NCBI GenBank assembly: GCA_963819075.1
Contig: CAWFUP010000004.1
Coordinates: 124,001 to 188,000, forward strand
DNA: 64,000 nt
Reading direction: 5' to 3'
Source: CAVQBJ01 sp963819075
GTDB taxonomy: Bacteria; Actinomycetota; Thermoleophilia; Solirubrobacterales; Solirubrobacteraceae
Positions 40,365 to 48,319 of this stretch are shown one piece after another. The first letter of the stretch is position 1. Each line of letters starts with the position of its first letter. Under the pieces are notes generated by a model, which was not told where the DNA came from, searched no databases, and worked only from the letters and a program-made list of their open reading frames with translations. The translations under genes and the position numbers were made by a program.

Positions 40365-41738
40365 ATGCACTTGGAGCACGAGCTCGCCGACGCCAGCCGC
40401 TATGGCAACCGCTTCCTGCTCACTGACGCGCCCGACGGAGCCTTGCCCGAGAAGGGCATGTCGGCCGAGGACGCGTACTGGCTGCTCGAGCAGCAGCTCA
40501 CGCTCGACGGCATCCCGGAGCGCAACCTGGCGACCTTCGTGACGACCTGGATGGAGCCGGAGGCGATCCAGCTCATCGCGCAGAACCTGCACCGCAACTA
40601 CATCGACCACGCCGAGTATCCGCAGACGGCCGAGATCGAGCAGCGCTGCATTCGCATGCTGGCCGACCTCTTCAACGCCCCGGGGCCGACGGTGGGCACC
40701 CGCACCCAGGGCTCCTCGGAGGCGATCATGCTCGGCGCGCTGGCGCTGAAGTGGAAGTGGCGCCAGCGCCGCGAGAAGGCCGGGAAGTCGGTCGACAAGC
40801 CGAACCTCGTGTACGGGCGCGACGTGCACGTCGTGTGGGACAAGTTCTGCCGCTACTTCGACGTCGAGCCGCGCACGGTGCCGCTCAAGCCGCACAAGTA
40901 CACGATCGACGCCGAGGACGTCGAGCCGCACGTGGACGAGAACACGATCGGCGTGGCGGCCGTGCTCGGCACGACGTTCACCGGGCACTCCGATGACATC
41001 CGCGGGATCAACGACTACCTCGCTCGCCTGGCCGAGGAGAAGGGCCTCGACGTCCCGCTGCACATCGACGGCGCGAGCGGCGGGTTCGTGTGGCCGTTCT
41101 GCTTCCCGCACACCGAATGGGACTTCCGCCTGTCCCAGGTGCGCTCGATCAACGCCTCGGGCCACAAGTTCGGCCTCGTCTACCCGGGGATCGGCTGGCT
41201 CGTCTTCCGTGAGCCGAGCGACCTCCCCGAGGAGCTCGTCTTCTACGAGAACTACCTCGGCAAGACCGACTCGACGTTCACGCTGAACTTCTCCACCGGC
41301 GCCGCGATGGTGCTCGCCCAGTACTACAACTTCGTCCGCTTCGGCCACGAGGGCTACCGCTACCGGATGCAGACGATGCACTACAACACCGCGCAGCTGG
41401 CCGAGAAGATCGCCGCGATCGGCGAGTTCAACCTGATCGGCGACGACGAGGAGCAGCTTCCGCTCGTCGCCTTCCAGCTGAACGGCAAGCACCCCTACGA
41501 CGAGTTCGACATCGCGTCGCAGCTCTCCGCCGAGCGCGGCTGGATGGTGCCGGCCTACACGCTGCCGCCGGACGCGACGCACGTCACGGTCCTGCGCGCG
41601 CTCGTCAAGGAGACCCTCGGCCACGCGCTGGCCAGCACGTTCGCCGAGGACCTCGGCGAGGCGTGCGCGACGCTGGAGAAGAAGGGTGGCCTGCACGAGC
41701 TCGACCGCAAACGCGTGAAGACCGGGGTGGGGTACTAG
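40365..41738 (+). CDS. gadB: Glutamate decarboxylase (PLP)
   Basis: A 457-residue group II decarboxylase that turns glutamate to GABA, consuming a proton. PLP-binding Lys268 lies in INASGHKFGLVYPG; upstream are GTRTQGSSEAIMLGAL, PLHIDGASGGFVWPF (Asp/Ala of the PLP site) and HTEWDFRLS. Length and identity-type match GadB (466). Usually this enzyme works with a glutamate/GABA antiporter in acid resistance; no gadC lies in the window. The ATG at 40365 has AGGAAGGGTCAGTC before it. Confidence 0.92.
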   Translation: MHLEHELADASRYGNRFLLTDAPDGALPEKGMSAEDAYWLLEQQLTLDGIPERNLATFVTTWMEPEAIQLIAQNLHRNYIDHAEYPQTAEIEQRCIRMLADLFNAPGPTVGTRTQGSSEAIMLGALALKWKWRQRREKAGKSVDKPNLVYGRDVHVVWDKFCRYFDVEPRTVPLKPHKYTIDAEDVEPHVDENTIGVAAVLGTTFTGHSDDIRGINDYLARLAEEKGLDVPLHIDGASGGFVWPFCFPHTEWDFRLSQVRSINASGHKFGLVYPGIGWLVFREPSDLPEELVFYENYLGKTDSTFTLNFSTGAAMVLAQYYNFVRFGHEGYRYRMQTMHYNTAQLAEKIAAIGEFNLIGDDEEQLPLVAFQLNGKHPYDEFDIASQLSAERGWMVPAYTLPPDATHVTVLRALVKETLGHALASTFAEDLGEACATLEKKGGLHELDRKRVKTGVGY

Positions 41739-41764
41739 GCCGTGGAGTCAGGAAAGCACCACCC

Positions 41765-42253
41765 ATGAAACCGACGTCTCCCGTCACTCGTGCCTCGCTC
41801 GTCAGCGCGGTGGTGATGCTCGGCCTCAGCCTGGCCGCGACCGGTGCCGGGACCGCGGCCGCGCAGATCGCCACGACCGCGACGACGCAGGCCCCCGCCC
41901 CCTCGGTGAGCACCAAGACGGTCACCCAGCCCGCCGAGACGATCACGAAGACGCGGACGATCACCTCGGTCGAGACCAAGACCATCACGAGCGCACAGAC
42001 CGGCTCGGTGAATGTGAACGTAAACCCGAGCGCCGCCAGCACGACAAGCACGACAACCACAACGGCACAGGGCAGTTCGGGCGGCGGTACGCCGGCATGG
42101 GCTTGGGTGCTGATCGTCATCGCGGCGGCCGCCGGAATGGCCGCCTTCTACGCCGCAGGTCGCCGGCAGGGAGGTGGGGGCCCACCGCCCGGCCCGGCGC
42201 CGACGCCCGGCCCGCCGCCGTCAGACCCGGGGCCGCCGCCGGGACGCGGCTGA
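41765..42253 (+). CDS. Secreted/anchored Thr-rich protein with a C-terminal span
   Basis: A 162-residue protein: an N-terminal signal (RASLVSAVVMLGLSLAATGA), an extracytoplasmic Thr/Val repeat region (VSTKTVTQPAETITKTRTIT followed by SVETKTITS), then a single span (AWAWVLIVIAAAAGMAAFYA) and a Gly/Pro cytosolic tail. The TKT-V/I-T repeats look like a stretched stalk. It follows gadB after 27 bases and may be co-transcribed. Unknown function. Confidence 0.65.
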   Translation: MKPTSPVTRASLVSAVVMLGLSLAATGAGTAAAQIATTATTQAPAPSVSTKTVTQPAETITKTRTITSVETKTITSAQTGSVNVNVNPSAASTTSTTTTTAQGSSGGGTPAWAWVLIVIAAAAGMAAFYAAGRRQGGGGPPPGPAPTPGPPPSDPGPPPGRG

Positions 42254-42255
42254 CC

Positions 42256-42276
42256 GGCGCCCCAGGCGCGGGCGCC
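42256..42276 (+). terminator. Hairpin after Thr-rich protein gene
   Basis: GGCGCCC-caggcgc-GGGCGCC, a seven-base perfect stem three bases past the stop. Confidence 0.5.
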
Positions 42277-42417
42277 ATCGTCACCCAAACGGGATGATGC
42301 GGCGCGGGCGAGCGTAGGCTGCAATACAGATCAGCCGTACGCGACGATCATGCCCTCCGTTCGGAGATGAATCCGGCACAGTCGACGCGATCTGACAGCG
42401 ACAGAAAGGGGCACAAC

Positions 42418-42765
42418 GTGGCGGTAGTCACACCCGATACTGAGCAGGCGCTGGCCGGCATCTCGGCCGGCGACGTCGACATCCTCGAGGCTGCCGTCGG
42501 CATCCGCGAGGCCCACATGGAGCGCACGGGGCTCGACGGCCGCACGTTCTCGCTCGTGAAGATCGCCGCGCTCATTGCGATCGAAGCGCCGCCGGCGTCC
42601 TACATGTGGCAGGTCGCCAACGCGCTCGACGAGGGCGCCACACCCGAGGACATCCTCGGCGTCCTGCGCGCCGTGGCGCCGCAGGTCGGCGGCCCGCGCG
42701 TCGTCGCGGCGGCGCCGGAGATCATGCTCGCGCTCGGGCTCGCGCTGCCCGACGGCGCCGAGTAG
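42418..42765 (+). CDS. Carboxymuconolactone decarboxylase-like (CMD/AhpD) family protein
   Basis: About 115 residues of the CMD fold: GLDGRTFSLVKIAALIAIEA, PPASYMWQVANALDEGATPE and DILGVLRAVAPQVGG. The CxxC redox pair of AhpD and related peroxidase-reductases is absent, so this belongs to the non-redox CMD branch of unknown reaction. The GTG at 42418 has AAAGGGG six bases before; an ATG at 42367 lacks a site at proper spacing. It is 12 bases from the SHOCT gene. Confidence 0.75.
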   Translation: MAVVTPDTEQALAGISAGDVDILEAAVGIREAHMERTGLDGRTFSLVKIAALIAIEAPPASYMWQVANALDEGATPEDILGVLRAVAPQVGGPRVVAAAPEIMLALGLALPDGAE

Positions 42766-42777
42766 GCGGGGGTCGAG

Positions 42778-43083
42778 ATGCCACTGGTTCGACGCCGCCC
42801 CCTCCTCCGCGCCGCCGCCGTCGGCGGCGCGGGCTACATGGCCGGCAAGCACGCCGCGAATTCCCAGCAGCACGAGGCCTGGCAGGACGACCAGATCGCC
42901 CAGCAGCAGGCTCCGCCTCCCCAGCAGGCGTACGCGCCGCCCCCTCCGGCCGCGCCGCCGGCGGCTGGCGGGCTGGCTCCCGACGTCATCACCCAGCTGA
43001 AGGACCTCGGGCAGTTGCACGAGACCGGCGTGCTCACCGACGAGGAGTTCGCACAGCAGAAGCAGCGGCTGCTGGCCGGCTGA
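42778..43083 (+). CDS. SHOCT-domain protein
   Basis: A 101-residue protein: a basic N-terminus and small Gly/Ala patch (RAAAVGGAGYMAGKHAA), a Gln/Pro/Ala linker (QQQAPPPQQAYAPPPPAAPP) and a C-terminal SHOCT domain (LKDLGQLHETGVLTDEEFAQ QKQRLLAG). SHOCT is a short helical pair found at the ends of bacterial membrane and lipid-associated proteins, thought to mediate oligomerisation. It is the last gene before a strong terminator; the same domain ends the protein at 56063. Confidence 0.8.
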   Translation: MPLVRRRPLLRAAAVGGAGYMAGKHAANSQQHEAWQDDQIAQQQAPPPQQAYAPPPPAAPPAAGGLAPDVITQLKDLGQLHETGVLTDEEFAQQKQRLLAG

Positions 43084-43109
43084 CCGGCCTCGAGGCTCGA
43101 CGATCGCTC

Positions 43110-43140
43110 GAGCGTGGCCGGCGCACCGCCGGCCACGCTC
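43110..43140. terminator. Bidirectional terminator, 13-bp stem
   Basis: GAGCGTGGCCGGC-gcacc-GCCGGCCACGCTC between the SHOCT gene stop and the stop of the minus-strand fusion gene. A perfect, long stem. Confidence 0.8.
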
Positions 43141-43155
43141 CTCGAGTCATCGCTG

Positions 43156-45282
43156 CTACGCGCCGTCGGAGAGCACGGTCTCGGCCACCGGCGCAGCCGC
43201 CCCGGGCACCCGGGGCGCTTCGGACAGCGCTGATGGCCCAGACGCGTCGGAGCGCTCGGCGCCGCGCAGCAGCTCGCGCCAGCCCATGAGCACGCGGTGG
43301 ACGTGCGCGGCGCCGATGATCGGCTCGGCCGGGAGCGGCAGGGAGGCGGGCGCGAGCAGGAACGGACGCGTCTGCGGCCCGCCGAGCCCACCGTGGAAGG
43401 AGATGAGCTCCTCGAAGGCGCACCCCTCCTCGAGCTCCTCGTCGTAGAAGCTGTTGACGACGATGTCGGCGACGTGGGTGAAGCCGTCGGTGCGACGCAG
43501 GTGATCCGCAGCGTGGGGCGGGAAAGGCGCGAGGGGGTCCTCGCCCTCGATCCGATCGTCGGCGAGGAAGCGCGTGCCGCGGGGTCCGAGCACGACGGCC
43601 CCGTCGGCCCGCGAGCGCACGAGCAGGAAGCCGATGTGGGGATGTTCGCGCAGCGCACGGAGCAGACGCGGGTGGCGCGCGTCGATCTCCTCGGCGGTCA
43701 GGCGCCGGCGCTCGTCGCCATTCATTAGGTAGATGAGCCCGAGGTTGCCCGAGCCGAGCACGACGACCGGCTCGTCGCTGACGTCGTTACTGGCCTTCTT
43801 CGCGGTGCGTCCGGTGGCCTCCTCGAGGGCATGCCCGGCGGCCACGGCGTTCTCATCACCGTCGCCGAGCGCAGCGACGCTCCCACTTTCGAGCGAGCGC
43901 TCGACGAGGGCATCGAGGCCGTACCCGTGGCGCTGCTTGAACGTGGCGCCCTGCGTCTGGCCGTGATCGGAGAGCACCGCGATCTCGTACGGGCGCGGCG
44001 CGTAGCGGCGCGCCCCGGCGATGCGGCCGAACTGGCGGTCGAGCTTGCGCAGCGCCTCGAGCGTGTCGGCCCGCTCCAACCCGGAGTGGTGGGCAACCTC
44101 GTCGTAGCTCGAGAAGGTCGCGTATACGGCCGGTCGCCCCCGGAACATGTCGGTGAGCACGCCGAAGACGATCAGGTCGCGCACGCCGACGCAGAGGGCG
44201 GCGCGCAGGAACGGATAGCGCCCGCCCCGCTCGCCCCGTGGCCGCACGTCCCGGCGCCGCTGCTGCGACGCGGCGACCCACTCGAGGACGACCTCCCAGA
44301 AGAAGAGGACGAATTCGCGCGTGACGTTGAAGCCGTTGGCGAAGAATGCGCGGTAGCCGGGGTTCGCGCGCTTCTCGGCCTCCATCCGACTCACCGTAAG
44401 GATCATCTCCTCGGCATCGCCGGAGAACAGGTTGCCGCGGCTGGCGCCGCCGTCGCTGAGGAGCCCGCGGCCGGTCGAGTGGCGCTGCTCGATCTCCGCG
44501 CAGTCGCTCGGCGACGAGCACGTCATGAGCGTCCCGGTCTCCTTCTCCACCCAGCGGAACGCCGTTATGTCCTCGTTTGACCCGAGCAGGATGCCCGCCT
44601 GGCTGGCCCCGGTCTGCGAGCTCAGATCCGGCTCCCACTCGGCCAGCCGATGTGACCCCTCCTGCACCCAGCGGGCCATGTTCGGGGCACTGCCGTCGCG
44701 CATCGCGCGCCGGAGGACGGGCAGGGCGAGCCCGTCGATCTCCAGGAAGATGATTCCCGGCTCGTCGGTCCGCGTCTGGCCACCCTGGCGCCTGCTCACT
44801 CGCTCGATCACGCGCAGCGTGTAGATGTCGTCGTCGTCGACGCCGAGCACGGCGGACAGGATCACGCTCGCGGCGGCAATCACGAGCGAGCCGGCCAGCG
44901 CGTCGCCGAAGCCGTCGACCTTGAAGGCATGCGGGTCGACCGCCGAGACGAGCAGCAGGATGGCCGCATCGAGGAGGAGCACGAACACGAACCCGAGCGC
45001 GAGCGTGAACGGCAGGCGCAGGGCGGCCACGATCGGCGGCAGGATTGCGTTGAGCACCGCGATCAGCGCCGCCGCGACGAGCGCCTCGCCGAACGTGCCG
45101 GCGTGGATCCCGGGCACGATCGCTCCCGCGCCGAACACCGACGCGCCCGCCACCAGCCACGTCCACAGCAGGTGGAAGGCACGAAAGCGCGGCCGCTGCG
45201 GCGTCCACCGGGGATCCTCACCGAAGGCGACCGGCCTCGTCTCGCGGATCGCGCCGCGAGCGGACGCGTCCGGGTCGCTCAT
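43156..45282 (-). CDS. Fusion of 4-TM holin-like domain and alkaline-phosphatase-like domain
   Basis: A 708-residue protein. Residues 1-150 carry four spans (RFRAFHLLWTWLVAGASVFG, AAALIAVLNAILPPIVAALR, FTLALGFVFVLLLDAAILLL, ALAGSLVIAAASVILSAVLG) in the pattern of the PF04020-type mycobacterial phage-holin-4-like membrane family. From about 170 (PGIIFLEIDGLALPVLRR) a large soluble domain of the alkaline phosphatase/nucleotide pyrophosphatase superfamily begins, with a D-G-x-x-x-x metal start and SSQTGASQAGILLG nucleophile-like region, FSSYDEVAHHSG and VLSDHGQTQGATF as metal ligands. Likely a membrane-bound phosphodiesterase or phosphatase facing one side of the membrane. Confidence 0.8.
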   Translation of the reverse strand: MSDPDASARGAIRETRPVAFGEDPRWTPQRPRFRAFHLLWTWLVAGASVFGAGAIVPGIHAGTFGEALVAAALIAVLNAILPPIVAALRLPFTLALGFVFVLLLDAAILLLVSAVDPHAFKVDGFGDALAGSLVIAAASVILSAVLGVDDDDIYTLRVIERVSRRQGGQTRTDEPGIIFLEIDGLALPVLRRAMRDGSAPNMARWVQEGSHRLAEWEPDLSSQTGASQAGILLGSNEDITAFRWVEKETGTLMTCSSPSDCAEIEQRHSTGRGLLSDGGASRGNLFSGDAEEMILTVSRMEAEKRANPGYRAFFANGFNVTREFVLFFWEVVLEWVAASQQRRRDVRPRGERGGRYPFLRAALCVGVRDLIVFGVLTDMFRGRPAVYATFSSYDEVAHHSGLERADTLEALRKLDRQFGRIAGARRYAPRPYEIAVLSDHGQTQGATFKQRHGYGLDALVERSLESGSVAALGDGDENAVAAGHALEEATGRTAKKASNDVSDEPVVVLGSGNLGLIYLMNGDERRRLTAEEIDARHPRLLRALREHPHIGFLLVRSRADGAVVLGPRGTRFLADDRIEGEDPLAPFPPHAADHLRRTDGFTHVADIVVNSFYDEELEEGCAFEELISFHGGLGGPQTRPFLLAPASLPLPAEPIIGAAHVHRVLMGWRELLRGAERSDASGPSALSEAPRVPGAAAPVAETVLSDGA

Positions 45283-45485
45283 GGGCCCACCACGTACGGC
45301 GATCGTGACGAGCGTCGCGTCATTCGGCGAGGTGCAGGCATGTGGATCCCCACCCTACGGCCTCGGCGGCCCGCACGGGGGTTGGCGCAGCTTCGCCGAT
45401 GTGACCGGGCCCGACATCACCCGGATCGGACGATCGGGGTCAAGACGGCCGGGGGGCCGGCGTCGGCCCCGCCGCGACTGCGACG

Positions 45486-46268
45486 ATGCAGAGCATGCCG
45501 GACCCCGCCGTCACCTGGCTCGGCCACGCGACCGCACTGATCGAGATCGACGGCGTGCGGCTGCTGACCGACCCGGTGCTGCGCGACCGGCTCGGCCCGC
45601 TCACCCGGCTCGGACGACCGGCCAGCGAGCTGACCCCGGCACCGGTGCACGCGGTGCTGCTCTCGCACCTGCACGCCGACCACGCCGACGTGGCCTCGCT
45701 GCGCCAGGTCGCCGCCGCGCTGCCGGTGTTCGCGCCGCATCCCGGTGGCGAATGGCTGCGCCGGCGCGGGCTCGCGGACGTCCGCGAGCTGCGCGTCGGC
45801 GAGGAGACGACGTTCGACGGCATACGGCTCGCCGCCGTCGGTGCGGCGCACGACCGCCGGCGGCACCCGTTCGGGCCGGCGGCCGACCCGCTCGGCTTCG
45901 TCGTCGGGGGCTCCCGGACGGTGTACTTCGCGGGCGATACCGACCTGTTCCCCGAGATGATCGAGCTCGCCGGCACGATCGACGCCGCGCTGCTGCCGAT
46001 CGCCGGATGGGGACCCACGGTCGGATCCGGTCACCTCGACCCGGCCCGCGCGGCGATCGCCGCCGCGCTCATCGCCCCGCGCATCGTCATCCCGATCCAC
46101 TGGGGCACGCTCGCCCTGCCCGAGTGGACGCGACGTGGGAAGGACCCGGCCGAGCCGGCCCGCGAGTTCCGCGCGCTGGCCGCCCGCTGCGCGCCCGGCG
46201 TACAGGTGCGGGTGCTCGAGCCGGGAGAGCGCACGGAGATACCCGGCCAGTTCACCCGGAGCGGGTGA
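45486..46268 (+). CDS. UlaG-like metallo-beta-lactamase-fold hydrolase
   Basis: A 260-residue protein. VTWLGHATALIEIDGVRLLT, the metal-binding SHLHADHAD (His61, His63, Asp65, His66), VYFAGDTDLFPEM and PIHWGTLALPEW give the full zinc-ligand set of the UlaG/metal-dependent hydrolase group. It may hydrolyse a lactone or N-acyl phosphatidylethanolamine-type ester; the substrate is not known. A start at M4 (45495) is possible. Next gene overlaps its stop (TGATG) if its longest start is used. Confidence 0.85.
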   Translation: MQSMPDPAVTWLGHATALIEIDGVRLLTDPVLRDRLGPLTRLGRPASELTPAPVHAVLLSHLHADHADVASLRQVAAALPVFAPHPGGEWLRRRGLADVRELRVGEETTFDGIRLAAVGAAHDRRRHPFGPAADPLGFVVGGSRTVYFAGDTDLFPEMIELAGTIDAALLPIAGWGPTVGSGHLDPARAAIAAALIAPRIVIPIHWGTLALPEWTRRGKDPAEPAREFRALAARCAPGVQVRVLEPGERTEIPGQFTRSG

Positions 46269-46303
46269 TGCGCGACCGCGGCCCCCGCGCGAGGCTCACG
46301 ACG

Positions 46304-46858
46304 ATGCCGACCGACCTTGCCACCGTCACGTTCGACCACACCGGTGGAGCCGAGCAGGCCTATGGCCGCCTGCATGCACAGAACCCCGAGGCCGCGTGGC
46401 TGAGCAAGGTCGTATTCGTCGAGAGCCACCGGCACGGGCGCCTCGTGATCCGGGGCACGTTCGCCGGGCATTATCTCGACATCGGCGACGACATCTCGAT
46501 CGGCGAGCGCGATGTCGAGATCGGAGTCGTCGCCGGCGCGATCATCGGGTTCGCGTTCGGAGCGGCCGCGTTCGCGGTCGGCCTCGTCGTCGGCGGGGCC
46601 GCCGGGGCGCGCGCCGGGCGCAGCGAGCCGGAGCGGAGTGGCGAGCTGTTCGACGAGATTCACGCGTTGGTCCCCGAGGGATCGTCGGCGATCGTCCTGT
46701 TCGCCGAGGCCGACGACGTCGACGCGATGGAGCGCGCGTTCGCAGGCGACGACGAGCAGGTCGTGCGCCACCCGCTCTCCCCCGACGAGGCGGCCGCGTT
46801 GCGCGAAACCGTGGCGGCGGCTCCGCTCGCGGCGAGCCCGGCGGCCGATGCCGGCTGA
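46304..46858 (+). CDS. DUF1269-like membrane-associated protein
   Basis: A 184-residue protein: a DUF1269-type opening (MPTDLATVTFDHTGGAEQAY), a helical hairpin rich in glycine (GVVAGAIIGFAFGAAAFAVG LVVGGAAGARAG), and a second alpha/beta part (GELFDEIHALVPEGSSAIVL FAEADDVDAM). It is often found near regulators of conductance or redox genes. The ATG at 46304 has GAGG upstream; a start at 46268 would add 12 residues. It precedes the NDH-2 gene by three bases. Confidence 0.7.
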   Translation: MPTDLATVTFDHTGGAEQAYGRLHAQNPEAAWLSKVVFVESHRHGRLVIRGTFAGHYLDIGDDISIGERDVEIGVVAGAIIGFAFGAAAFAVGLVVGGAAGARAGRSEPERSGELFDEIHALVPEGSSAIVLFAEADDVDAMERAFAGDDEQVVRHPLSPDEAAALRETVAAAPLAASPAADAG

Positions 46859-46861
46859 CCC

Positions 46862-48304
46862 ATGACCGACGCGGCGGACCGCTCCGGCGGCGTGGACGAA
46901 CGCTCGAACGGCGGCGCCGCCGACGACGGATCGCGCACGCACGTCGTCGTCGTCGGTGGCGGGTTCGCCGGGCTCGGCTGCACCCGCAAGCTCGCCGGCG
47001 AGAAGAACGTCCGCGTCACGCTGATCGATCAGCACAACTACCACCAGTTCCAGCCGCTGCTCTACCAGGTGGCCACGGCGCAGCTGGCGGCCACCGACAT
47101 CGCCTACTCGCTGCGCAAGGGCCTGCACGCCCACGACAACGTGTACGTCAAGCTCGGGGAGGTGACGGCCGTCGATCCGGCCGAGTTGACGGTGACCACC
47201 GACGACGGCACGACCTTCCGTGGCGACGTGCTGGTGCTCGCGGCCGGCGCGCAGGCGAACTTCTTCAACACTCCGGGCGCCGCGACACATGCGTTCCCCC
47301 TCTACTCGGTCGCCGACGCCGAGCGCCTGCGCTCGCGGATCCTCGCCGTGTTCGAGGCGGCCGATAACGACCCCGCGCTGCTCGACCGGGGCGCGCTCAA
47401 CTTCGTCGTCGTCGGGGCCGGCGCGACCGGCACCGAGACGGCCGGGGCGCTCGCGGACATGATCCACGAGACGATGACCGCCGAGTACCACGATCTGTCG
47501 GTGCAGGCGGCTCGCATCCAGCTCGTCGACCTGGGGCACGTCGTGCTCAACGGGTTCTCCGATCGCGCTCACGCCTACGCGGCGAAGGTGCTCCAGGAGC
47601 GCGGCGTACAGCTGCGCCTGGGAACCGGAGTCAAGGAGGTGGCGCCGGACCACGTCGTGCTCTCCGACGGGACGACGGTCAAGACGCGCTGCGTCGTCTG
47701 GGCCGGCGGCCTGATGGCCGCGCCGCTCGCGGCGCTCAGCGGGCTTCGCCCGGGGCGAGGCGGGCGCATCGACGTCGAGGCGGACCTATCGGTCGACGGG
47801 TTCCCGGGGCTGTACGTGGCCGGCGACATGGCCAACATCCCGGGTCCGGACGGCCATGCCTTCCCACAGCTGGGCTCGGTGGCGCTCCAGAGCGGCCAGT
47901 GCATCGCCGAGAACATCCTCGCCGAGCTCGCCGGCAAGCCGCGCAAGCCCTTCCATTACAAGGACAAGGGGATCATGGCCATGATCGGGCGCGGCGCCGC
48001 CGTGGCCGAGGTCGGCCCGCACCGCCACGAGCTGCACGGGCCGGTCGCCTTCGCGGCCTGGCTCGGGGTGCACGCCGCGCTCATGAGCGGTGTCCGCAAC
48101 CGTGTGGAGGCGTTCATCGACTGGGGCTGGGACTACTTCTCGAAGACCGGCGGCGGAGCGCAGACGCTCGATCAGCGCTCGCGCGGCGCTCATATCGACT
48201 GGGGCGAGCCGCCGGACGAAGACATCGCGCAGGAGATCGGCGGCGGCGCATCGACGCCAGCGGGCGCGGGCGCCGCGACCGCCGCGTCGCCGGGCCCCGC
48301 GTGA
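46862..48304 (+). CDS. NAD(P)/FAD-dependent oxidoreductase, type II NADH dehydrogenase-like
   Basis: A 480-residue flavoprotein of the NDH-2 group: FAD motif VVVVGGGFAGLGCTRKLAGE, DQHNYHQFQPLLYQVATAQL, the NAD motif VVVGAGATGTETAGALADMI, and GNIPGPDGHAFPQLGSVALQ-type D-M-A (AGDMANIPGPDG). A C-terminal amphipathic part (from LGVHAALMSGVRNRVEAFI) anchors these proteins to the membrane face. It transfers electrons from NADH to quinone without pumping protons. The last 60 residues are an Ala/Gly extension. Confidence 0.88.
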   Translation: MTDAADRSGGVDERSNGGAADDGSRTHVVVVGGGFAGLGCTRKLAGEKNVRVTLIDQHNYHQFQPLLYQVATAQLAATDIAYSLRKGLHAHDNVYVKLGEVTAVDPAELTVTTDDGTTFRGDVLVLAAGAQANFFNTPGAATHAFPLYSVADAERLRSRILAVFEAADNDPALLDRGALNFVVVGAGATGTETAGALADMIHETMTAEYHDLSVQAARIQLVDLGHVVLNGFSDRAHAYAAKVLQERGVQLRLGTGVKEVAPDHVVLSDGTTVKTRCVVWAGGLMAAPLAALSGLRPGRGGRIDVEADLSVDGFPGLYVAGDMANIPGPDGHAFPQLGSVALQSGQCIAENILAELAGKPRKPFHYKDKGIMAMIGRGAAVAEVGPHRHELHGPVAFAAWLGVHAALMSGVRNRVEAFIDWGWDYFSKTGGGAQTLDQRSRGAHIDWGEPPDEDIAQEIGGGASTPAGAGAATAASPGPA

Positions 48305-48319
48305 TCGCCGGTCCCGGCG

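Noticed and set aside
42367..42417. ATG 42367 as start of the CMD protein
   Set aside because: No ribosome binding site at proper spacing; the GTG at 42418 has AAAGGGG and starts the conserved fold.
44825..46303. Long + frame before the DUF1269-like protein
   Set aside because: It is antisense to the phosphatase fusion and then a shadow of the UlaG-like gene; only from 46304 does it look like a family protein.
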